Source: Puccinia triticina (taxonomy: Eukaryota > Basidiomycota > Pucciniomycetes > Pucciniales > Pucciniaceae). From it: a DNA stretch of 64,000 nt. Every line of letters starts with the position of its first letter. The stretch's first letter is position 1. Under the pieces are notes generated by a model. That model worked only from the letters and a program-made list of their open reading frames with translations. It had not been told where the DNA came from and did not search any database. Made by a program: the position numbers and the translations under genes. Positions 1 to 10,930 of this stretch are shown here, in pieces. The DNA lies in the NCBI RefSeq assembly GCF_026914185.1, contig NC_070571.1, forward strand, positions 4,960,001-5,024,000, written 5' to 3'.

Positions 1-1319
1 CGTCGAGGAGCGCTACGGCCGCAACCTGCCCATCCAGCATGTCCAGGGCGCCAAGCTAGCACTCCGCCGCCGGATCGCCGACATCCTCGTCGAGACCCCG
101 CCCTCCGACCGCTCCACCAGTCCGCCGGCAGCACTCAACCTCAAGCGCTCCGAGCGGGGCGCCGGGCAATTGACCGAGTCCGACATCTATCTGTACCCCA
201 CCGGGATGAGCTCGATCTTCTACGCCCATCAACTGGCCATGGCCATCCAGGCACGTCTCCGCCCCGGGCAGGAGATCGGCAAGAGCATCTCCTTCGGATT
301 CCCGTACACCGACACCCTCAAGATCATCGAGAAGTGGGGCCCCGGCGCACACTTCTTTGGCCACGGCGAATCCGAAGACCTTGCCGCTCTGGCCCAGCTG
401 CTCGCCCACAACCAGGCCCAGGGGCGGCCGCCGATCGCCGCCCTGTTCTGCGAATTCCCCTCCAACCCGCTCCTCAAATCCCCCGACCTCGTTCGTCTTC
501 GCGAGCTGGCGGACCAGTATGGCTTCCTGGTCGTCATCGATGAGACCATCGGAAACTTTCTGAACGTCGAGGTCCTGCCATATGCTGATATTCTGGTCAG
601 CTCGCTCACCAAGGTGTTCAGCGGAGACAGCAACGTGATGGGCGGCAGGTGAGATACACCCATCCCTTCCCCTCGCCCACTCCCCCATGGAGAATACAGA
701 TCTCACGCTCTTTTGGCACCGACACACAACTGGACCAAAAAGCATGATCATCAACCCGTCGCAGAAGCACCACAGCACGTTGAAGGCGCTCCTGGACGGA
801 GACCCGACGAGCGGGAGCGGGATGTACGAGGACACATACTTCGGCGAAGATGCGATATTCATGGAGCGCAACTCGCGCGACTTCCGGACGCGGGTGGCCA
901 AGATCAACACGAACGCGAGTGGGATATGTGCGTATCTAAAGAGCCTGACCGAGTCGGGGGACAACAAGATCATCAAGGCGATCCATTATCCGCGATACAC
1001 GACGCCGGAGAACTACGAGACGTGTCGGCGGAAGCAGCCCCCAGGCGGCTACGGCGGCCTGTTCAGCATCATCTTCAACGACCATGCCTCCTGTGCCACG
1101 TTTTACGACCATCTCCGCTCGTACAAGGGCCCCTCCCTCGGCACCAACTTCACCCTCTCCTCGCCCTACGTCATCCTCGCCCACTTCCACGAGCTCGAGT
1201 GGGCGAGTCAGTTCGGCGTTGATGCTAATCTTATCAGGGTCTCCGTCGGCTTGGAGGACTTGGACACGCTGCTCGAGTGGTTCAAAGACGCCTTCCTGGT
1301 CGCTAACTCCTCTTCGTGA
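1..1319 (+). CDS. Cystathionine gamma-synthase-like PLP enzyme, 3' part (partial)
   Basis: A pyridoxal-phosphate transsulfuration enzyme of the fungal Str2/cystathionine gamma-synthase-like type, which would join an activated homoserine to cysteine in methionine synthesis. The frame is open from base 2, so the 5' end lies outside the window. Two exons are visible, 1-648 and 743-1319. The splice turns GGC AG|gtgaga...aag|C ATG into Gly-Ser-Met and keeps the frame. The PLP-binding segment SSLTKVFSGDSN is at about 598-636, with the Schiff-base lysine in SLTK; DETIG upstream fits the aspartate that contacts the PLP ring. The C-terminal domain contains IRVSVGLEDLDTLLEWF, the usual family ending. 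GC-rich third positions mark it as an ordinary expressed gene. Related enzymes such as cystathionine gamma-lyase cannot be excluded; the extended fungal N-terminal part would be needed for a firm name. Confidence 0.85.
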
Positions 1320-2700
1320 CACTTATTACCCTTCTTTTACTGCTCATCTACATCTTCTCCCTCTCATCCAATGCATTACAAAAGAACAGACCTGAATATG
1401 TGGTGGGGTCACCGCAAAACATTCGTGTCTTCTTTTTGCTGGAGCCAGTCAGCTTGTCTGCTGCAATACTCCACCAAAGCCCGTGGCCCCTGCTCTCACA
1501 GTTGAACTTATCCAATCCTGGGATAAGAAGACCATGCTTCTCTGGCATCCAGAAGAAAATAGGGATGTAGACTGAAATCAAGCTTGGGCTGGATGCAGCG
1601 AGCGTTGCTTGTGGTGGATGCAGAATGTTTTGAGAGCTTTGAGGGCAATGAGCAGGGATTTCACTGCAATCGAACTTGAGATTGGGACTTTTGAATCATC
1701 AACTGTGAGGCATGCAAATCCCTAGCCTAACAAAGCCTCGCGAGGCTGCCGAGAGCCATGCGCAAAGTGCATGCGAGGCTTATACCCAAGACAACGGAGC
1801 TCGCGGATCTGAGTTTGAGGTGTAATTCTCTCTTTTTCTACATTTTAGATTCCACCACTCACAATGCCGCTGAACATTTTTCAAAGGACTAGCGCTGCTT
1901 GATTGTGCAGCAATCCCTCTGTTCAGATTTCTTTTTCCTTTTTTTGGACATGCTCTCATTCCCCGGTAGTGTTGACTTTCTTTTTGTTGTTTTTTCCCCC
2001 GCAAACATCTCTTTTTATTTTATTTTCTTTAAATAAAACAAGTACTGGCTTTGGCGGGCCAACTTTTTAAATTTGGGGCATGTCTACGTATGGGGTGATG
2101 GGTTATATCACCCTGGATGGCTGAGATTGGAGGTTGTGTAAATGGAAATCTGGACTTTGGACCAGGGAGAATTAGCATGATAGGAGCGGAATTCTATAAA
2201 TCTGAGTTGATGGATCCAAAGCCAAGAAGCTCAGGATTAGTGGCTTCAAAAGATTCTTTGATTGGGTTGTGGTAAGTATCTTTCCTGGGCCATGGAAGTT
2301 GGTTTACACCAAACCCTCAAGACCCTGGATTCCTCACACGCAAGACACGGCCGCTTGGGTGTAAGTCCCTCTCCCGTTGTGCATCACACCTCAACAAGGT
2401 TCCCTCGCCACAAAGGGACGAGGGAAAGTCAGTGCAAATCCAACAGTGACAGGGAAGTTGTGAAATCTGGAACCCTTGATCCCCCTTGATTCAAAGCCTC
2501 AAAAGCAAGATATCCCCAAAAAATATGCACATGGTTTGGGAACTAGACATCCCAAAAAGTCTCATTTTTTGCGCAGAAATCTAGCTATTTAAGTCTTTAA
2601 ATCAATTGTTAGAGGGAGGGGGGGACGTACATCTCACCAGAAGTCGACTAGTGCTACAAAGTGTTGTTTGAAAATGGCAAGCAGCTGTTTTAAGTTTTAC
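1320..2700. other. Intergenic, no gene seen
   Basis: AT-rich sequence downstream of the PLP enzyme with no ORF of coding character. It contains a small foldback piece around 1733-1772 (CCTCGCGAGG core) and a stretch at about 2320-2430 with a partial GTAAGTCCCTC motif like the MITE ends found elsewhere in the window. Confidence 0.6.
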
Positions 2701-3309
2701 CCATAAACCTCATAATCTGCTGGTGCTTTGTGCTTGCTCTCAATCAATTTTCACCAGCAAACACGTTCTACACCTGGTCCTGACTAAATACAAAGCAATT
2801 ACAGGCAACATGAAGCCTTATATCATTATTTGAGGACTTCACATTGCATAATTAATGACTTGCAGATTTTGAGGGAGGTTCTAATTAATCTAATTTTGAC
2901 AATTGGGAGCAATTGACTTTTTGTCAGCAAATAAGCTGCTTTAGAAGGCTTTCCTTCCAGATTAACAGTGTTGAATAGCAGACACGAGGTACTTGATTGA
3001 GGACCAGGTGAGGCGCCTGTGGCACATTTGCCAAAAATTAAAGAAAACCTAGAGGCAAAATCTGCTAGAAGAAAGTCAATGAGATTCCAATAATAGAAAG
3101 GATTAAGAACTCGACAAGGAAGGGGTGATGAAATGTTGATTGAGAATTGATGACTTCTTTTTCCGGTTATTTGTAGATTTCATTTTCTCAGTTGAGCAAT
3201 TATGGGAAGGTCATAAGCCAAGAAACCCCCGGGAGTCGCCCTCTTTGAAACCTAGGATTAAAGGAGATAGATTCTGGGTATACTGGGAATTACAAGAATT
3301 CTAGGGATG

Positions 3310-4172
3310 CTAGGGGTCCATAATTATCTTTGCGCCAGTCATATTCCCCAGATTTCGAATCAAGAGGCCGAGTGCCACTTGAACGTCCTTAGGGTATCCC
3401 GGTGTTGCATGCTCTGGGCCGGACGAGCTTCTCCGTTTTGGCTCATCAGCGATCCATTCTATGATTTCCAGGTTTTCTGGCGTGATGTGACCGTCCCTCT
3501 CTACCTTATCGGAAATTTGCACAAGCGTGTTTACGTATTCAGCACCTGGAATTTCGTTGAAGTTTGGTGAGTAGCCCAACTGTTGCAGCGTCTCCTGGAG
3601 GTAATCAAGAATCTTGTGTTGCATGCTAAAGGGATTGCCTTCAATCGGCTTCACGGGGCCTGCTTTATAACGTTCATCCGGTTCGACGAGGGTGCTCATA
3701 TCACCTGCTGGAGAAAAAAATCAGCGCGGGGTTGGTGTTTCTGGAGGGGAAACAGAACATGGATATCATAACTTACCTTTCCGCTTTAAGCTTCCATGAT
3801 GGATGCCCTGCTGCGCCTCCTCTGCGCTATTAAACCGACCGACTCCGTTCATATGGTATGCCTCCTCCATCCCATGATCATGGATCCAGTTGCCGGCTGA
3901 GTGTTCACGATTCATACGATCTTGTCGAATAAAGCGCCGGAATGTGCCAGGAGTGCGAGTCAGCTGTTGACCTTGTGATAAAACGTGCCGAAATTTGCGA
4001 GGAGGGCAAGTCAGGCTCAGCCAATATACATAATATGGAAAGCAGACTGGAGCAGGAGATGTAAGTTACCAAAGCTTATATCCATAGGAGCAGCATCCAT
4101 CGGAGCAGACAGTAACAGACGACTGGCCCCCAGCATGTGGAGAGCAACGTAAAATGACGATTTCTTGACCAT
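3310..4172 (-). CDS. Small secreted protein, effector candidate, paralogue A
   Basis: Family not recognised. I read three exons on the minus strand: 4172-4070, 3971-3777 and 3704-3310, giving about 230 residues; all joins keep the frame with GT-AG introns of about 98 and 72 nt. Residues 1-24 form a signal peptide (KK start, then a hydrophobic FYVALHMLGA...LLLSAP core) followed by a short Met/Ala/Pro-rich stretch. The middle exon is Arg/His-rich (RTPGTFRRFIRQDRMNREHS). The last exon is a soluble helical-looking segment without cysteines. The paralogue at 7513-8476 has the same exon plan. The signal exon differs at only about two shared positions, whereas the last exon is far more diverged, and this copy stops about 30 residues earlier. 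Secretion and a role at the host interface are inferred from the signal peptide, small size and repeat setting. Confidence 0.7.
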
Positions 4173-4276
4173 GGTAATGATTTTTTCACAGTCAAGATCG
4201 AGGGAATTTTAGTAAGGGGTGGAAAGTCCGCTCCGGAACTTTGAACGTCGCGGACGAGCTGTTGTGGCCCCGTTGG

Positions 4277-4290
4277 GCAGATATTTATGT
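4277..4290 (-). promoter_or_regulatory. TATA-like box of paralogue A
   Basis: ACATAAATATCTGC on the minus strand, about 105 bp upstream of the start codon. The same 14 bases lie upstream of paralogue B at 8604-8617, within an otherwise diverged promoter. Confidence 0.5.
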
Positions 4291-4499
4291 GTCCCACAGC
4301 AGTTGTCTTCTAGCTTGAAACCAGATTTGAGCATTTCGGGTTTCCAGACGGCTGGAAGAAATGTTGCCAGTCTGTCTATGTAGGTACAGAAAAACATGCA
4401 AGAGGAATCGTAAGAAAGAATGCAGCTTCCAGTGATATGAGAAACAGTTTTTGGATACGTTTCAGGCCTAAGGTTCCTTTTTTGAAACTGTTTCGAAAT

Positions 4500-4880
4500 C
4501 AAGGGACCACGGAAGCCATTTGGGCTGCCTCGGACCGAAAGCCCTGCGACAAAGGTCCCGTTGGGATCGCGCACCTTTGGTCAAGAGGTCAGGCGGCATG
4601 ACCATAGTCAATCCACCGCAGGCCTGCCCGTCTGTTGCCCCTTGCCAGTCGGCCACTCGGTGTCTTGACCAACCCCGGGCTGACTCTAAGTACTTTAGCG
4701 CTGGAACCCGCGGGGTACTCGGCGTTTCCATTCCCGCCGGTGGACATAAAGTGCCTGCGGGTATGCCCTCTAGTGCTCGGGTACCAATGCGCCGGTTTTC
4801 TGTACCGTCATCCAGGACACGGGATATACCCGGCAATTACTCAACCAGCAGAAGAAACTAGAAGATATGGATGAAGCTCC
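4500..4880. other. Unassigned GC-richer stretch
   Basis: Open frames exist on both strands but none shows a recognisable domain or splice structure. The sharp change in base composition at about 4500, exactly where homology to copy B stops, suggests inserted repeat sequence. Confidence 0.4.
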
Positions 4881-4881
4881 A

Positions 4882-5422
4882 AGCCTGTCTCAGCCCGAAC
4901 TCAACAAAGTCCCTCTGCTGCGGGCGTGTGTCTTGCAAAGCAAGCCTTCGACAGCCGGGACTTCCGCGCTATCGCCCCTTCTTGGCGCGCCAAGAATCTA
5001 AGTTTGGCTGGGTGGAATTTTTGAAGCTTTATAATCTTTGCCCCCTTGACATTCTTCAAAATAAAATAGCTTAGGTTGTAGGCCTGATTTTTCCTAATCA
5101 AAAATTCCGCAAAAATCCCCAAACAGCTGGAATTACAAGCAGTTCTCAGCTTGACTGCTGCACCTTGCAGCTTGTATGCACAATTGGTGGTTGTTTTTTT
5201 GTGTAGATTTCTCTCAGAGGATGCTATCAGCCCTACAACACCACAATTGTTCACCAGCTGTATACATAACTGGAATCAAAGTGGCATTCTTGCTGTGCCA
5301 TTTTGGGGAGGTACAGTTTAAGTCCCTCCTGACGGAGGCTTGCTTTGCGAGTTCAGCCTACCCCCCGGGGGCCCAAAGTCTTGAGGGACTTTGATAAGTT
5401 TGGTCTCAGCCTGTCTCAGCCC
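4882..5422. mobile_element. Foldback (MITE-like) element flanked by a 15-bp direct repeat
   Basis: Imperfect terminal inverted repeats: the left end reads CAAAGTCCCTC...GCAAAGCAAGCCTTC and the right end, reverse-complemented, reads CAAAGTCCCTC...GCAAAGCAAGCCTCC. The direct repeat AGCCTGTCTCAGCCC is present at both edges (4882-4896 and 5408-5422). No transposase frame is inside, so the element is non-autonomous. Confidence 0.55.
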
Positions 5423-5940
5423 CCTGATTCAAATGTGACTGCAAACCTAGCTCAACTAAGCCTCTTGAACAGAGGGTCCCAAAGGGACCCTGTGTCCCCA
5501 TGGGACACTCTCTGTAGAGAAGAGGGCACCCGCGCTGCCCGGGCGCTTTAGGCCTAGCGGCTTGCCCTCTGAAATGACAGGACTTGTGTTAAGTTAGACC
5601 GCAACCCCCATGGTACAGAAGAGCTGGGTCTGTATGTATTTCCAAGTTGCAGACAGCAAACACGCCCTGTGTCAAGTTGCACAGAGCTACTTGCAAAAAA
5701 ACTCCTCCAAAAACACCCCACCAGAAGCACCCCATCAATGAGTGAACACCTCAGGAGATTCCATGGAATTCTCTTATCAAGTCTAGCCAATACAACTCTG
5801 TGGTCCCTCCCCAAATCATTGCAACAACAGTGCCTTGAGCATTAGGTATGTGACTTGACTTTCTAACAGATAGTACATTATCATTTGTGCTTACAGCCTC
5901 TCATTCAGCCTGTTCTCAATGTAGACTCCTCCAACGGACC
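5423..5940. other. Repeat-derived sequence, no gene
   Basis: Contains AACTAAGCCTCTTGAACAGAGG at about 5455, which recurs at about 23048 as CCAAGCCTCTTGAACGGAGG, so this is another MITE end. The frames present are not gene-like. Confidence 0.45.
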
Positions 5941-5944
5941 ATCA

Positions 5945-7017
5945 CATACATGGTTGCCGAGGCATACTTACCTTACTAAATAGTTTAGTGGGAATCCTTC
6001 AAGAATCTACTCACAATTCTGGATTCACCAACCCTGAACATGGAATTTGGCCGGAAGACCATTGCAAAAGAGGTTGACATGCTGTTTTTTGCTCATACAA
6101 ATCCTCTCTAGAAGATTCTTGGTGATATGAGGTATCTTTTGTACACCGTTGAAGCTTCGACCTCTCCAAATGTCAAGGCTTTCATGGCCATCACCGTGCA
6201 TGGTATCACCTCTGATTGGAAGGTATTGTATTTCAGGGTGTAAATGGGTGGGGTTTTTGGGTTGAAAAACAGCGCCCAAACCCAACCCAACATTTAGCGT
6301 GGGTTGGGTTGGGTCGGGGCAGATTTCAAAATATGCTGCCCGAACCCAACCCAATGTCATACTTTTTTGGGTTGGGTCGGTTTGGGTCTTGGGTCGACCC
6401 GACCTATTAGGCGCCAAAACCCCCCAACTTGACTGTTGGAGGCGCTATAGTCAGGTTGCAGGCTGACCCAATTGGGAAATAGGTTGCCCGGACCCGACCC
6501 GACGATTTTAAAGACTGGTCGGGTTGGGTTTGGGTCATGCCATTTTCTTTAAGAACGTGCCCGAACCCAACCCAAAACCCAATGGGTCTTGGGTTGGTTT
6601 TGGGTTGGCCCGACCCAATTACACCCTGAGTTGCATTACTCTTTGGGATGCCAATGGTTCATGGCAAGTACACATTGTTCAACTCTCTTGTTCTACCATG
6701 CATTGTGCCCTCATCTAGGACAACACACCGGTGACAATTTGGGAGATATATTTGTGGGTAATCTGGCCAATCTGAAGATTACCAATGCGCTGTGCTGTAT
6801 CACTGCTGATACTGCATCCAACAACTCAAACCTTGTAACACAAGTCAAACAGAAGTTGCGTGTAATTTTTGATGCAGACCCTCAATTGTTGGGCTGTACG
6901 GCCCATGTTATCAAGCTTGCTGCACAAGGTGGCATCAAGTTCTTTGGTGACTGCAGCCATGATGACACGGAGAAGGAGGTTACTCTGAAGTTCCTAGTGC
7001 AACATAGTGTTGAAACA
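5945..7017 (+). pseudogene. hAT-family transposase remnant, interrupted by a MITE
   Basis: Left of the insertion, conceptual translation gives hAT-like pieces: GRKTIAKEVDMLFFAHTNPL followed by a stop, then a segment ending TSPNVKAFMAITVHGITSDW. Right of it come LGQHTGDNLGDIF, CITADTASNNSNLV and LGCTAHVIKLAAQGG, the motifs that follow in hAT transposases (HTGENIA, ITADNASNN, C-AHxLNLAA). The frame is broken by an in-frame stop near 6110, frameshifts and the element at 6233-6629, and the C-terminal dimerisation domain is absent. It sits exactly between the two copies of the duplicated secreted-protein segment. Confidence 0.75.
6233..6629. mobile_element. hAT-type MITE with GGGTTGGGTC arrays
   Basis: A 397-bp non-autonomous element starting TCAGGGTGTAA and ending TTACACCCTGA, the CAGGG-type termini of hAT elements. 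It is flanked by imperfect 8-bp direct repeats (ATTGTATT at 6225-6232, GTTGCATT at 6630-6637). The interior consists of G/T-rich and complementary C/A-rich tracts (GGGTTGGGTC and GACCCAACCC types), so the element can fold back on itself. Confidence 0.75.
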
Positions 7018-7512
7018 TAAACCTTATCATAATCTGCTGGTGAATTTTATTTGATCTCAATCAATTTACATCAGCAATTAAATAAATTTTACCCCAGGCT
7101 AAATAAAAAACCATTCATTATTTGAGGACTCCATATTGCCTAATTAATGACATGCTGAATTTGAGGGAGGTTTGACTTTGGAAATCAATTGCAAATAATC
7201 CTTTCACAGGTGATAGGCTTCTTTAGAGGGCTTTCCTTCCAGGCTAACAGTTTTAGATCACCAGTAGTAAGTGCTGCCTGGGAACAAAGAAACTGCCACA
7301 ATTCAAAGAGACAGCCAGGTTTATAACCCGACCCCAAAAGCAAAAATAGCTATGAGAAAATCGGAATCAGATAATAGAAAGTAGCACGAAGGAGTAGCAC
7401 GAAGGTTCTTGGGTATGGTTGATACTGAATGATTGATGAGATGTTGATTGAGAATTGACGACTTCTTTGATTTGAAAACTTGTTTTCACTTAATTAGTTG
7501 AGTGATTGTTGT

Positions 7513-8476
7513 TTATTGAGCAGTTTTTGATCCAGGAAAATACCCAAAGTCTTCCTCATCCTCGGGCCCCCAAGGGTCTTCTAGGAATTCTGGGGAGTCT
7601 GGGGGTTTGGGGGCTCCAAGGGGTTCTTCCCATGACTTTGTTATCTTCTGAAGATTGCCACACAACATGTCGATTGCCACGTGAACTTCATAAGGGTATT
7701 CCGGTTCCGGCGCTCCACCGCGTGCTGACCGTTGGGTCGTCCGTTGCGGCTCATCGATTTTCCATTGTAGATATTTTTGGTCTTTTAAAGACATATGTCC
7801 TCCGTGCGTCTCTACGTTATTGGAAATTCGGACCAGCTCTTCTACCAAGGCGACACCTGGAGTTGTATTGAACTCTTCTGGTGAATAGTGATTGCGGAGT
7901 GCATGAAGAATCATGTTTTGCACGCTATTGGGATCGCCTTGAATTGGCTTCACGGGTTGTGATTTATAACGTCTGTCCGCTTCTGACAGGGTGCTACCAT
8001 CACCTACTCGAGACAAAATGAGTTAATCAGTGGGATGCTTGAGTTTTCTGCAGGGGAAACAGAACATGGATATTATGATTTACCTCTGCGCTTCGAGCCT
8101 CCACGATTGTTACCCAGCTGCGCCTCATATGGGCTATTAAGCCGGCCGACTCCGTCATGGCTTGCCTCCTCCATGGTATGATCGTTGATTGATTCGCCGG
8201 CTGATTGTTCACGATTCAAACCATCTTGTCGAAAAATGCGCCGATATTTGCCAGGGGTGCGAGTAAGCCCTTCTGCAAGAACGTGCCGAAATTCACGAGA
8301 ACAAGTCAGCCAAAATGCAGAATGAAGAAATGACAATACAGCAGGAGACGTTAGTTACCCAAGTTACCGAAGCTTATATCCATAGGAGCAGCATCCATCG
8401 GAGCAGATAGTAACAGATGACTGGCCCCCAGCATGTGGAGAGCAACGTAAAATAACGATTTCTTGACCACGGTCAT
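7513..8476 (-). CDS. Small secreted protein, effector candidate, paralogue B
   Basis: Family not recognised. Three exons on the minus strand, 8476-8368, 8272-8084 and 8003-7513, give about 262 residues; introns are about 95 and 80 nt. The N-terminus (MTVVKKSLFYVALHMLGA...) is a signal peptide almost identical to that of paralogue A, with two extra residues from an upstream ATG that is ATT in copy A. The second exon is basic (TPGKYRRIFRQDGLNREQS). The third exon shares only scattered blocks with A, such as RYKxxPVKPIxGxP, and continues into a Pro/Asp/Glu-rich tail (residues about 225-262) that A lacks. A conserved signal exon with a divergent mature part is typical of expanding secreted effector families; the function is unknown. 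Confidence 0.7.
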
Positions 8477-8603
8477 GGTCTCTTCACAGTGGAGATCGAG
8501 GGGAATTACGGATTGGGCAAGGGGTATCGGATGTATAGTAGGGTGTAGAAAGCCCGCTCAGGGATTTTGAACGCCAGACTGAGCGGGCCCGAATGGTCAT
8601 GGA

Positions 8604-8617
8604 GCAGATATTTATGT
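8604..8617 (-). promoter_or_regulatory. TATA-like box of paralogue B
   Basis: ACATAAATATCTGC on the minus strand, about 130 bp upstream of the start codon and identical to the box of paralogue A. Confidence 0.5.
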
Positions 8618-8790
8618 TCCCTGTCCATCTACCCCACGGCTGGTGTTTTCTAGCTTGAAATCAGAGTTGGCCATTTATGGTTGTGAGACGGCTGGGATAC
8701 AACTGAGGAAAGCTGAGGAAAGATGAGAAAGAATGTACATATTTATGTATGAACCAGTTTTTGGATATGTTTTAGGCCCCAAGTGTTTCT

Positions 8791-9309
8791 TCCTCTTCCT
8801 CCTGATCCTCTCAAAACAGGAAGTCCTTCATGACAAGAACTGGGCTGCGCGCGCACCCGGCTGTTGAGAACGAAATTTGCACAGTTCTAAACCGCTCAGT
8901 TGATCAATCCAACTCATCCGTCAATTCCATAGTCAGCTTGAAGAACCCACTCATGAGGGCAGCAAGCTGGGCTGGGCAGGGAAACTGTTGGTTGGTGCTA
9001 CCGTATCTTGGTGTTTGGAAATCTGAAGGAAGGTTGGATTGGTGGGGGATTGCCGGCACATAGCACGTCGCGCCCGACGATCAGAGCGGACCGGCCATGG
9101 AGAGGAGTGTGCACTCCTGTCGATGCTGAGCAACCAGCGAGTCTTGAAAGAATCGATGGACGATCTGGACAATCCGAGCTCGGGCGGGCTCCCGGAGGAG
9201 CTGGGTCTCCCCCGGGGGAATATCCTCCTTAAATATGTACCAACATCCCACCTCCCCCACTGCCGTCACCCACTTTCTCCACAAACCACCACCACCGACA
9301 CCAACAACC
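8791..9309. other. Intergenic, upstream of the aminopeptidase gene
   Basis: No gene seen. TTAAATATG at about 9227-9235 is a plausible TATA element about 75 bp before the aminopeptidase start, followed by a C/A-rich leader of the type common before fungal start codons. Confidence 0.45.
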
Positions 9310-10930
9310 ATGCTCAGATACTCGACCATCCTCGGCGCAGTCGCTCTGCTCTTCCTATCCTCAGCCCATCCCAGCCGAGCAGAAGCCGGGCAGATGATAT
9401 ACAGCCCCGCCAGCACCAATCAGCTCAACTTCCAGCTGGGCCAGCCAGGCGCCCCAGCCATCGACTCGCTCCTCGGAGACCACGCCCTCAGCCGCGCACA
9501 ATCCGAGAGCCTGCTGGCCGACGACCATCTCGAAAAGCTCGCAGCACACGTCCAAGCCCATCCGGAGAAACGGCTGATCCGATGGGTCGACGGCCGCCAG
9601 GAATGGACCACCGAGGGCGAGAAAGCCCTGCTGATCTTCAGGGACGGCCGCCGCAAGTTCGTCGACATCACCGACTCCTGGCTCGCGAACGATATCCACG
9701 CCCAGGCCTTCATCCTCGACTCCGACCCCCAGCAGCTCAACCCCAACTTCGTCCCCCACACCACCAACCAGCCAAAGCTTCCCGCCGACTCCTTCCCCAA
9801 GAAAATCACCTACGGCGCCGAGAAACTCGCCCGTCTTACTCGCCACATTCACACCTCTCGGATGGAGCAACGATTGAAGAAATTCACCGACTTCAGAACT
9901 CGGTTAGTCAGTCATCTGAGACGCAGGAGAAAAGACGATTATCACTAGCAAGCGGGCAATGCTTGGTTCATCCAGATACTACCGTTCATCGACTGGAAAA
10001 GAGAGCCAAGCGTGGCTCCTCAACGAGATCCGGACGCTGGTCTCCAAGTCGAGATCAAACGTCACGGTGAGTGAATTCCCACACAAGTGGGGCCAGAACA
10101 CGATCATCGCGCGGTTCGAGCCAGCAGCGGGCACGGCGGCTGAGGAGACGGCGGGGACGTTTATAGTGGGGGCGCACCAAGACTCGACGAACCTTCTGCC
10201 GTTCCTTCCGGCGCCGGGGGCGGACGACGACGGGTCGGGGACGGTATCGATCCTGGAGGCCTTCGACATCCTTCTCCGCCACAACTGGGCCCCCAAAGCC
10301 GGCCATGGCGCCCTCGAGTTCATGTGGTTCTCCGCTGAAGAGGGCGGCCTCCTCGGCAGCCAGGAAGTCGCGCGCGCGTATCGAAAGGATAACCGTAACA
10401 TCTCTGGCATGGTCCAGTTCGATATGACCGCCTTTGTTAAGAAAGGCACTAAGCCCACCGTCGGCCTGGTCACCGACTTCGTCGACCCTGCTCTCACTCG
10501 TAAGCTTATCTCCCCCCCTCCCTCTCTCTTTCTTACATCTCTCTCTCTCTCTCTCCCTTCTTGCTCATTTTCTGTTTGTGCTTGATGTAGAATATTTGAG
10601 ACTGTTGATCGACGAGTATCTGGCCATCGGCTGGACGAACACCAAGTGCGGCTACGCATGTTCGGACCACGCCAGCTGGATCAACGTCAATGTGCCCAGT
10701 GCGTTCACCATCGAGTCGCCTTTCGAGGACTCTAACCAGAAGATCCATTCCATCGGCGACACCATCCACCAGCCTGAGTTCAGCTTCGACCGTGCGTGCC
10801 CCATCTCTTCTGTCTCTCTCCCTCTTGCCAGCTTTCACTGATAACTGATCTTCTTGCGATATGTTTTTCAGATATGGCCGAGTTCTCCAAACTCGTCCTC
10901 GCCTTGGCCGTCGAACTCAAAGGTCTCTAG
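9310..10930 (+). CDS. Secreted M28-family metallo-aminopeptidase (leucine aminopeptidase type)
   Basis: A zinc exopeptidase that would release N-terminal residues from peptides outside the cell. Four exons (9310-9902, 9976-10499, 10591-10791, 10872-10930) give 458 residues with all phases consistent. Residues 1-24 are a signal peptide and about 25-190 a propeptide-like region, as in fungal leucine aminopeptidases. The co-catalytic zinc residues are visible in order: His in VGAHQDS (~265), Asp in GADDDGSG (~282), the Glu pair in SAEEGGLLGS (~319-320), Asp in VQFDMTAF (~347) and His in CSDHASW (~399). The length matches the family. The start was chosen because the ATG follows a CA-rich leader and opens the signal peptide. 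All catalytic residues are present, so it should be active. Confidence 0.9.

Larger units (their letters stand above)
2707..4490. repeat. Duplicated segment, copy A (paralogous to 7018-8790)
   Basis: The 3' flank, three exons, introns and promoter of the secreted-protein gene at 3310-4172 are matched collinearly by 7018-8790. Shared landmarks are CATAATCTGCTGGTG near the left end (2711 and 7027), the GGCTTTCCTTCCAG stretch (2947 and 7231), the signal-peptide exon, a TATA-like box, and TTTTTGGATA(C/T)GTTT at the right end (4447 and 8758). The two copies lie in the same orientation and are separated by about 2.5 kb of transposon sequence. Confidence 0.85.
7018..8790. repeat. Duplicated segment, copy B (paralogous to 2707-4490)
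   Basis: Collinear with copy A from the 3' flank through the promoter of the secreted-protein gene. It starts directly after the hAT remnant and ends near 8790, where similarity to copy A fades. Confidence 0.85.

Noticed and set aside
6233..6629. GGGTTGGGTC arrays resembling telomeric or interstitial telomere repeats
   Set aside because: The repeats occur on both strands inside an element with hAT-type ends and flanking duplications; the unit is not TTAGGG.
9039..10070. 343-residue plus-strand open frame rich in Arg/Pro/Ser
   Set aside because: It overlaps the aminopeptidase exons in another frame; its composition is what GC-rich shadow frames give, and the overlapping gene has all M28 catalytic residues.
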